From Malaya genurostris (Eukaryota > Arthropoda > Insecta > Diptera > Culicidae), in assembly GCF_030247185.1 (NCBI RefSeq), contig NC_080572.1:188947800-189011799 (forward strand): 64,000 nucleotides of DNA. Direction: 5' to 3'. The position numbers and the translations under genes were made by a program. Under the pieces are notes generated by a model. The model was not told the origin of the DNA. It ran no database searches and worked only from the letters and a program-made list of their open reading frames with translations. Shown piece by piece: positions 55,769 to 64,000 of this stretch; the first letter of the stretch is position 1, and every line of letters starts with the position of its first letter.

Positions 55769-58508
55769 AAAAAAACCCTTCTTAATCCACCTAGTGGTGT
55801 GATAATGCCTTTCTCTTCTTTCATAACAGTCTCATGAAAATATGTTTCATACTTTTATTAAATAATTTTGGACACTAATTTTGACAACAATTGATTCAGA
55901 TTGATTCAAGTAGTTCACAAAAGTATGCTTCAGTGTTTATGTCACACAGTCAGCATCATTTTTCCAAACTAGTGCTTGACATTTGCGTTGCCTATTTGTA
56001 TGAGAACAGTGATGCCAATCTAAAAAAAAAAGCCTTCTTAGTCCACTTAGTGAAATTTTCATATATCTTGAAAAATCACCATAGGGGGGAGTACATGAAA
56101 TTTTCGAAATCGAAAAAAAATTTTTGATGCCAAAAGGCTTAGAATTGCATGAAACGTCGAGATTTAGTGTCATCCCGAAAAAAAATTTTTTTAAAAAATC
56201 GACTTTTTGGGACTTAGAAAAAATATGAAAATTTTTCTAAGTCCCAGAAAGTTGATTTTTTCAAAAAAATTTTTTTTTGAGATGACACTAAATTTCGATG
56301 TTTTATGCAGTTTTAAGAGTTTTGGCATCAAAAAAAATTTTCGATTTTGGAAATTTCATGTACTCCCCCCTATGGTGCTTTTTCAAGATCGATAATTGTC
56401 AAACCTTTACCACCGGGCAGCACCCCTTAAGCATGTCCGATTCAGGTCAAATTTTGCATGAAGGCTTTTTTCGAGGTGCTTAAACTTTTGAGCACTAGAT
56501 CTTTACGAAAATAGAGTTGATCCTAAAATTTTTACACCCTTATATATACAAGAGCGGTAAAAATCAACGTGTTTTGTCGGTTACGTCACTTATACCATCA
56601 TATATCTGGAACCAAAAGTCACAACCTTTTGATCTTCGAACTTGATCAATGGCCCGCCAGTAGCTTTCAAACGAGTCCAAGTTTGTTCAAATCGGTTCAG
56701 CCATCTCTGAGAAAATTGAGCGCGTTCAAATACAACGCTTTTTGTCGATTACGTCACTTATACAATCATATCTCCGGAACCAAAGTCACAGCCATTTTAT
56801 CTTCGTACTTGATCAATGCCCCGATAGTAGCTTTCAAACGAGCCCAAGTTTGTTAAAATCGGTTGAGCCATCTCTGAGAAAATTGAGCGCGTTCAAATAC
56901 AACGCTTTTTGTCGGTTACGTCACTTATAGAATCATATCTCCGGAACCAAAAATCACAGCCATTTGATCTTCGAACTTGATCAATGGCCCGACAGTAGCT
57001 TTCAAACGAGCCCAAGTTTGTTCAAATCGGTTGAGCCATCTCTGAGAAAATTGAGCGCGTTCAAATACAACGCTTTTTGTCGGTTACGTCACTTATAGAA
57101 TCATATCTCCGGAACCAAAAATCACAGCCATTTGATCTTCGAACTTGATCAATGGCCCGACAGTAGCTTACAAACGAGCCCAAGTTTGTTCAAATCGGTT
57201 CAGCCATCTCTGAGAAAATTGAGCGCGTTCAAATATCTTCGAAAAGTGCACACACATACACACACACATACACACACACACACACAGACATTTTCCGATC
57301 TCGACGAACTGAGTCGAATGGTATATAACACTATGGGTCTCCGAGGCTCCGTTCGAAAGTCGGTTTTTCCAGCAATTCTAATACCTTTCTATAGAGAAAG
57401 GCAAAAAGCCTTCTTAGTCCACTTAGTGAAATTTTCATATATCTTGAAAAATCACCATAGGGGGGAGTACATGAAATTTTCAAAATCGAAAAAAAAATTT
57501 TGATGCCAAAAGGCTTAGAATTGCATGAAACGTCGAGATTTAGTGTCATCTCGAAAAAAAATTTTTTGGAAAAAATCGACTTTTTGGGACTTAGAAAAAA
57601 TATGAAAATTTTTCTAAGTCCCAGAAAGTTGATTTTTTCAAAAAAATTTTTTTTTGAGATGACACTAAATTTCGATGTTTTATGCAGTTTTAAGAGTTTT
57701 GGCATCAAAAAAAATTTTCGATTTTGGAAATTTCATGTACTCCCCCCTATGGTGCTTTTTCAAGATCGATAATTGTCAAACCTTTACCACCGGGCAGCAC
57801 CCCTTAAGCATGTCCGATTTAGGTCAAATTTTGCATGAAGGCTTTTTTCGAGGTGCTTAAACTTTTGAGCACTAGAACTTTACGAAAATAGAGTTGATCC
57901 CAAAATTTTGGCACCCTTATATATACAAGAGCGGTAAAAATCAACGTGTTTTGTCGGTTACGTCACTTATACCATCATATATCTGGAACCAAAAGTCACA
58001 ACCATTTGATCTTCGAACTTGATCAACGGCCCGACAGTAGCTTTCAAACGAGCCCAAGTTTGTTAAAATCGGATCAGCCATCTCTGAGAAAATTGAGCGC
58101 GTTCAAATACAACGCTTTTTGTCGATTACGTCACTTATACAATCATATCTCCGGAACCAAAAGTCACAGCCATTTGATCTTCGAACTTGATCAATGGCCC
58201 GCCAGTAGCTTTCAAACGAGTCCAAGTTTGTTCAAATCGGTTCAGCCATCTCTGAGAAAATTGAGCGCGTTCAAATACAACGCTTTTTGTCGGTTACGTC
58301 ACTTATACAATCATATCTCCGGAACCAAAAGTCACAGCCATTTTATCTTCGAACTTGATCAATGCCCCGATAGTAGCTTTCAAACGAGCCTAAGTTTGTT
58401 AAAATCGGTTGAGCCATCTCTGAGAAAATTGAGCGCGTTCAAATATCTTCGAAAAGTGCACACACATACACACACACACACATACACACACACACACATA
58501 CACACACA

Positions 58509-58540
<32 letters not shown>

Positions 58541-58660
58541 GACATTTTCCGATCTCGTCGAGCTGAGTCGAATGGTATATAACACTATGGGTCTCCGAGG
58601 CTCCGTTCGAAAGTCGGTTTTTCCAGCAATTCTAATACCTTTCTATAGAGAAAGGCAAAA
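55769..58660 (+). repeat. Composite array 2 (two units), sibling of array 1
   Basis: It has the same leader as array 1 (55,769-56,030) followed by two units: 55,769-57,407 with 4 monomers (from about 56,572) and 57,408-58,660 with 3 monomers (from about 57,949). Hairpins are at about 56,066-56,385 and 57,443-57,760. Variants are of the edge type seen in units 1 and 13 of array 1 (GAGATGACACT in the right arm, TCAACGTG before the first monomer). The spacer reads 'CCCTTATATATACAAGAGCGG', the empty state of the DD41D insertion site. The second CA tract is unusually long (about 58,460-58,541). Confidence 0.93.
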
Positions 58661-58767
58661 GGTAAAAACGCTAATGTGTCGGTTTTGCACGATACGCTTT
58701 ATGCGATGATTCATTCAATTCGTGCGGTTGAAATTTTGAACATCCTTTTTTGGCACTGAATTTCACC

Positions 58768-59405
58768 TTAAGGGCTGAGGTCAGTGTGTTTTAGGGCGTT
58801 TTATAGGGTTATTTTCACGCTTTAAATCTGATTTTCTCGGAAACGGTGACGAATATAAAAAATTAGTTTAGATTATTCTGTGAAAATTTTAGAATGATTC
58901 ATTGACATTAGCGGTCGGGAATATCTTTTTTCTGAAGGAAGAATTGCATAACTGAAAATGCCGTCTTTCAACTTGTTCATTGAATATCTCGCCTTCAAAA
59001 GCATGGATCAAAAATTTATCCTGACAATGTCTAGATAATTTAATTTAGATGCGAATAGTGCATAAAAACATATATGTTGTCGCGATAAAAATGAAGTGAA
59101 TGTTATTTTTGTGAAGGTAAGTCGATTTCTATGGATGCGCCATTTTTTCTGCTCTTGTTTCCTGGTAACGTCACAAAACATGAGAGAGAAATAAAATCGT
59201 CTCAGCAAGGCTGCCAAACAAGCGGTAGCTTTATTGGATTTGATGTGATATAGTCAAACTTGTAACTGGAAATATCAAAACTTTCTTGGGCACCCGGCCG
59301 CATCGAAAATTTTTTTTGCACATTTGCGAGAGAGCATGGAGGGAAATGTAATACGCAGAGCTAGCCACGTGGTTATACGCGACCTACTGGCCTCAGCCTT
59401 CAAGG
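58768..59405 (-). mobile_element. ~640-bp MITE-like repeat, copy 2
   Basis: The full-length reverse-complement match to 40,641-41,302 includes 'CATTAGCGGTCGGGAA', 'AACATATATGTTGTCG'-like and 'CAAACAAGCGGTAGCTTTAT'. Its left end shows CCTTAAGGGCTGAGG. It is non-coding. Confidence 0.75.
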
Positions 59406-60585
59406 GCGTCGTTTGAAACGACTTTTTCCCCATCTTTGTCGCAATTACTTAGCCTCTATGTTGACCTTGAGCTAAAATAATATTTTTATCTCACTTTTAG
59501 AGCGATTAATCACATAAACAATGTTTTCAAACGATGGCGCCTATCATTCTCAGCAACTATGTTGAATATACAGTACATCGAAAACCACGTTTTTACGTGT
59601 TATCAATTAAAAGCGCAAAATTGGGTTTCCGAGTCACTGTGCGTTGATTGTTCTAAAAATAAAGATCACTATATCTTCAAATCGCTTTCCGGATCTGGCA
59701 CTACTCAAAAAATTTCGATTTCGTTCGGAACATCAAACTTAAACTTGTCAGTGAAACATACTTGCCCAGAATGTAGATAGAAGTCAGTCTTGTAGTAAGC
59801 TTCAATCACTATGGAACACGATTTGGTAAGCAACTTCGTGTAAAGTTTTTGGTTTTTGCAGTGATGTTTTGCATTTCATTTTGGTTTGACACTAATAAAC
59901 ATGTTACTCGGCATTCTTCCACCCCCTGCTATGGAAGCTGGTTCCTGAAACCGACGCATTTTGTTTTGGTGGCGTTGTTGTCAACAATATGTTAAGCTAC
60001 GTTCATACCATTCCTATGCGCACAGGATATAATTATACAAATTCGGTCTTATACTGAAAATTTTAAAATTTTCAATCCAGAGCAGAGAAATCAAAAGTCC
60101 TAAAAATTTAATCGGCAACCGTTGGGTAATATCATTTTATTGTCTAGTATACGTTGTAAAAAAAGTGTTTAGTTGCACTTCTAACGTAGAAATAGAAGTG
60201 ATATCCTATAAATTATCTCTGAATTCATCAGAGTCATTCTAATAAAGTTCCTACTGTGATGAGAAAAAAATTTTAGGGTTTAGATATGCAAAAACACTTA
60301 AATTATACTTTTCCTCCTTGCTTCGAGAAGATCATCAATTTTCAATCAGTTTTATTACATATGAATAGTGTTATTGTAACAGTAGTCATCTAATTAGTAT
60401 GTAATTTTGGGTATTGCTCGACTTTAAATCAGCGAACTGTGATGGAATCTGATAAAATATCTTTGCTTTGGACCTAAGAAGCAATACCACAGAAAAAATC
60501 AATCGACAATTATGCATTTCTACTGTATTGCGCGTTGTGCATTGCGAAAACTTGAAGCGAATGCATCTATTTTCATCCTTCTCTT
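59406..60585. other. Unassigned AT-rich DNA
   Basis: The 73-codon frame at 59,559-59,780 ends in HTCPECR and has four cysteines, but no recognised zinc-binding family. No promoter or splice context supports it. Otherwise nothing is seen. Confidence 0.3.
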
Positions 60586-60589
60586 GGAT

Positions 60590-60765
60590 CCAATGGATTA
60601 AACAGAGACCGAACACGACATCGGAAAGTAGAAGAGTGAAGGTTTATTTTCGTATTGTAGTTTTCCATCATGGAGCACTGGAGTGGCGCTCACGGCGTTC
60701 TTGTTTATAACTCGTTTTTGAAGAATCAGTCGTACATTACAACTATTAGTGAGTTTAAAAAGCAA
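60590..60765 (+). repeat. Dispersed repeat copy B, with empty MITE site
   Basis: It is the counterpart of 545-955 without the 237-bp MITE; a single TA lies at 60,744-60,745 where the other copy carries the insertion. Confidence 0.7.
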
Positions 60766-60787
60766 ATACCGGCGCCCTCACATAATA

Positions 60788-62079
60788 ACAGATCGGCTGA
60801 AAAGTTCGTATCGTTTCTATGAGAGGGCGCCACTAGAATTAAATCCATACCATTTTCAGTTAGTACCAACCTTCAAAAGATACGTGTATGAATTTGACAG
60901 CTGTCTGAATATTAGTTTGTGAGATATTGCATTTTGAGTGAAGCTACTTTTGTTATTGTGAAAAAAATGGAAAAAAGGAATTTCGTGTGTTGATGAAACA
61001 CTACTTTTTGATGAAAAAAAGTGTCGCCGATACCAAAAAATGGCTTGATGAGTGTTATCCAGACTCTGCACCGGGCGAAGCAACAATTCGTAAGTGGTTT
61101 GCAAAATTTCGTACTGGTCATATGAGCACCGAAGACGATGAACGCAGTGGACGTCCAAAAAAGGCTGTTACCGATGAAAACGTGAAAAAAATCCACAAAA
61201 TGATTTTCAATGACCGTAAAGTGAAGTTGATCGAGATAGCTGACACCCTAAAGATATCAAAGGAACGTGTTGGACATATTATTCACGAATATTTGGATAT
61301 GAGAAAGCTTTGTGCAAAATGAGTGCCGCGTGAGCTCACAATCGATCAAAAACAACAACGAATTGATGATTCTGAGCAGTGTTTGGAGCTGTTATATCAA
61401 AATAAAACCGATTTTTTTCGTCGATATATAACAATGGACGAAACATGGCTCCATCACTTCACTCCGGAGTCCAATCGACAGTCAGCTGAGTGGACTGCAC
61501 GCGATGAACCGAACCCAAAGCGTGGAAAGACTCAACAATCGGCCGGTAAGGTTATGGCGTCTGTATTTTGGGATTCGCATGGTATAATTTTCATCGACTA
61601 CCTTGAAAAGGGAAAAACCATCAACAGTGACTATTATATAGCGTTATTAGAGCGTTTGAAGGACGAAATTTCAAAAAAACGGCCTCATTTGAAGAAGAAA
61701 AAAGTTTTGTTTCATCAAGACAATGCACTGTGCCACAAGTCGATGAAAACCATGCTGAAATTGAACGAATTGGGCTTTGAATTGCTCCCTCATCCACCGT
61801 ATTCTCCAGATTTGGCCCCCAGTGATTTTTTCCTGTTCTCAGACCTCAAGAGAATGCTCGCTGGTAAAAAATTTAGAAGCAATGAAGAGGTAATCGCTGA
61901 AACTGAGGCCTATTTTGAGGCAAAGAACAAATCGTACTACAAAAATGGTATCGAAAAGTTGGAAGATCGCTATAATCGCTGTATCGCCTCTGATGGCAAT
62001 TATGTTGAATAATAAAAACGAAATTTGGCAAAAAAATGTGTGTTTCTATTAAACGATACGAACTTTTCAGGCGAACTGT
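60788..62079 (+). mobile_element. Full-length mariner (mellifera-type), 1,292 bp
   Basis: The termini are ACAGATCGGCTGAAAAGTTC on the left and, inverted, ACAGTTCGCCTGAAAAG on the right, with TA at 60,786-60,787 and 62,080-62,081. The length matches a complete mariner. It contains the whole transposase region with two disabling changes. It is the likely parent type of the deleted copy at 49.3 kb. Confidence 0.95.
60987..62012 (+). pseudogene. Mariner transposase, complete but with one nonsense codon
   Basis: The N-terminal half (111 codons to 61,319) carries the paired helix-turn-helix region and SGRPKKAVTDEN. A TGA at 61,320-61,322 replaces the Trp of the KW-VPREL motif, which is TGG in the 49.3-kb copy. 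The rest (to 62,012) is open and carries all three catalytic aspartates: MDETWLHHF, HQDNALCHKS and APSDFFLFS. There are 34 residues between the second and third (DD34D). A start-proximal one-base shift separates the 'MEK' ATG at 60,968 from the main frame, whose first ATG is at 60,993. Mariner transposases cut and paste at TA sites in the nucleus; this copy cannot make the full protein without readthrough. Confidence 0.93.
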
Positions 62080-62081
62080 TA

Positions 62082-64000
62082 TTATGAAGCTGTGGATGAA
62101 AAATTTTGTAAAAACAGGTAACCAAAAATAAAACCTGCGGGCCACTTCCGGACAGTCCGGACACCAGAAAATGCTGAATGAGTTCGACCTGAGAATACAG
62201 AAAATTCAGTTCATCACTTGCTATTTATTTTTATCGATTATTAGGAACCTGCAAAAAAACTGTCGCATTGTCCGATGAGCCGTTTTTTTTTTTGTTTTAA
62301 TAAACGCTTCTTTCATCAACTGCCAGGTCCCACTCAGCAACAGCAGCAATATGCTGGAGATTCATCGTTTTTCCTTATCCCGACCGCCTACTTCTGATTG
62401 TCCTCACAGAAGCTGTGGCATTGGAGTAGGTACTCAGGTTCCCTGGGGGAACACACAAAAGTATTTCGCCAGCTAGAGAGAATCTTGTTGGTTGAATGAA
62501 CGGGTTCAGCGAAAGTTTATTGTTTCGTTTGAACCTTTTGATGGGTTGCCCTCCATTGTTCGGACCGGAATCAATGCGTGGGTTCGGCACGGGAAGAGCA
62601 CTGTGCCATCAGGAATGGTCGGAAGTTTGTGACTCAAGCTTGTGCCTAAAGATCAGCTTCAGACAGCGGATGCAGGTCAAAATGTCTTTCTACACTTTTT
62701 TTTAACAACCTTAGGTTAAGAAAGTTCATTAAGGGATGGGGTTTCTTTTGCGGGAATGGTTGACAAATAACAATTTTAGCATCACCGGTGTGGCCCGGCT
62801 GCAGACGCTAGAATCTCAAGTTTGTATTTACAACACTGAATGGAGTTTATATCTTATTAATTCGTTTCACCTCTTGACGGGCTCGGAACACAATAGAGAA
62901 TTTATTTGCTTGCGTGAAATATACAATTCCCATTTCGCAACATGGAGTCACAGCAGACTCCGGAATAAAATCAGCAATTCAACGTTTCCATCTTGTTTTG
63001 TCTCATGCCTTTGCGGCACAAATCCTACTCAACTCGACTGCTGTTCTCGAGCGTTATTTTCGCTTCAATAAACAGGATCAGATCAGGGAGCAACACAAAA
63101 TGTGCGACACTTATTCCGCATCATCAAATTAATTTGCCTATTAGCGTACCTCTTCATATTCAAATGCCTTCCCGTTCGGCACACAATGGGAGGAAATTTC
63201 CGCCAGCATCGCGTACTCAGATACGAGAAGTGCTGTACGTAAATAATAACGCAAACAAAAATGCTAATAAAAGCAGCCACGCTAGGAGATTGTGTGTGTG
63301 TGTGTGTGTGTTTTTTTTCAGCTCCAGCCTGCCAGGCAGCATTGTTCATAAAATCCCAATTCAACGGTCCTTTGAAATTCTGGAAAGACGCAAATCGATC
63401 TTTATCGCGCCACCTAATGCCACCTCGTGCCGCTACTTGTCCTGTTGTTGGTGTTTGGGAAACATCCATCGAACGACCGAAAAACGTTCATATCTGCTGT
63501 CAGTCTTTTTTCCATCTTTTTACGTATTGACATGTTTACCTTTTTTTACATGTTCGACGATTCGCTGCTCTTGTTAAACAATCTGAGTGAAATTTTATCA
63601 CAGTTATTGCTTCCGCAGGCCATCGACATTGCGAGGTCGATGAGCTTAAAATTAGTTTGTTGGCAATTTTCCTGTTTGCCATGAACATGTATGTAGTGGT
63701 ACCAAATGAAACAAAGAAGTCGTGTCGTGTCACCCCAATCTACCCCCCCCCCGTCGTCGTCTCCACCTTGACGAATTCGAAGTGGAAACGCTTGGTAACC
63801 TGTCTGGTCTGTGGTGGGCTACCGCTTGTTAGCTTCGGGAAGAACGATGAAGATAGATTAATTACACTTACGTTTGAGTGTGTGTAAGTTGTCTTACACC
63901 GTCGAAGTGGTTCTTCGGAAACGAAGTTCCTAAGCAACAACAAAATGTACATAATGAATAACTTCCCGGAATCGAAGATCCCAATGATGAATCCACTTTT
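62082..64000. other. Unassigned region, probably unique host DNA
   Basis: It is less AT-rich than most of the window and free of the repeat families above. Several overlapping frames of 60-190 codons occur on both strands (for example 62,993-63,577), but none has a recognisable domain, and they overlap one another in conflicting frames. A pyrimidine tract ending in CAG near 63,311-63,321 could be a splice acceptor; no exon was established. Confidence 0.35.
63291..63312. repeat. (TG)n microsatellite
   Basis: About 20 bases of TG repeat followed by a T tract. Confidence 0.9.

Noticed and set aside
59559..59780. Small zinc-binding protein (HTCPECR end)
   Set aside because: Only a few cysteines, no recognised spacing or family, and no supporting gene structure.
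62993..63577. 194-codon frame as a host gene
   Set aside because: It overlaps frames of similar length on both strands, includes a translated TG microsatellite, and has no identifiable domain.

Overview
This window looks like a repeat-dominated, intergenic stretch of an insect nuclear genome, most probably a mosquito (Culicidae, perhaps culicine). The reasons are strong AT richness, mellifera-, mauritiana- and DD41D-type mariner elements, hAT and Transib-like elements, a tRNA-like SINE module, and a dispersed family with short modules (a 'CGGAACCGGAAGTC' block, an 'AAAATCGGTT' block, a CA microsatellite, then 'GTCGAATGGTATAT' and 'CCTTTCTATAGAGAAAGGC') that I recall as typical of mosquito genomes. 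The species assignment is inference. I find no convincing host protein-coding gene, rRNA, CRISPR array or prokaryotic feature. The long open frames are by-products of repeats.

Layout. 1-4.3 kb: dispersed repeats, a 237-bp TA-flanked MITE, and a 2,786-bp Transib-like transposon whose two ends both read CACAGTG, a 23-bp spacer and ACAAAAACA (the layout of a V(D)J 23-RSS), flanked by the 5-bp duplication CAATG. It carries a broken RAG1/Transib-like C-terminal core. 4.3-8.3 kb: a CACGGAA-ended non-autonomous element and unassigned DNA. 8.3-15.1 kb: a mosaic of duplicated modules, a 644-bp hAT-type MITE, a degenerate DD41D transposase, two tRNA-like SINE modules and a 1,147-bp CACG-ended insertion. 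15.7-16.6 kb: an internally deleted mariner.

17.96-38.37 kb is a 20.4-kb composite tandem array of 13 higher-order units. Each unit contains a ~320-bp fold-back hairpin, a block of 168-bp monomers (20, 2, 3, 3, 3, 2, 3, 3, 3, 1, 3, 3 and 6 copies, 55 in all), a (CA)n tract and a conserved tail. The two outermost units each carry a DD41D-mariner-derived insertion at the equivalent site; inner units do not. A two-unit sibling array with the same leader lies at 55.77-58.66 kb, and a diverged inverted relative at 39.9-40.4 kb.

38.4-55.8 kb holds further dispersed-family copies, two large fold-back elements each containing a mariner (42.3-44.5 and 48.9-51.4 kb), a degenerate 13-bp minisatellite (51.6-53.1 kb) and a 50-bp-arm hairpin. 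58.7-64 kb holds a MITE that pairs with one at 40.6 kb, a full-length mariner (60,788-62,079) with one nonsense codon and a start-proximal frameshift, and unassigned DNA.

The main story is how one dispersed element family became a satellite. Its internal ~168-bp subrepeats and whole 1.2-kb body were amplified, its interior was homogenised, and old variants and old transposon insertions survive at the edges. Several insertions are independently confirmed by paralogous empty sites inside the same window.
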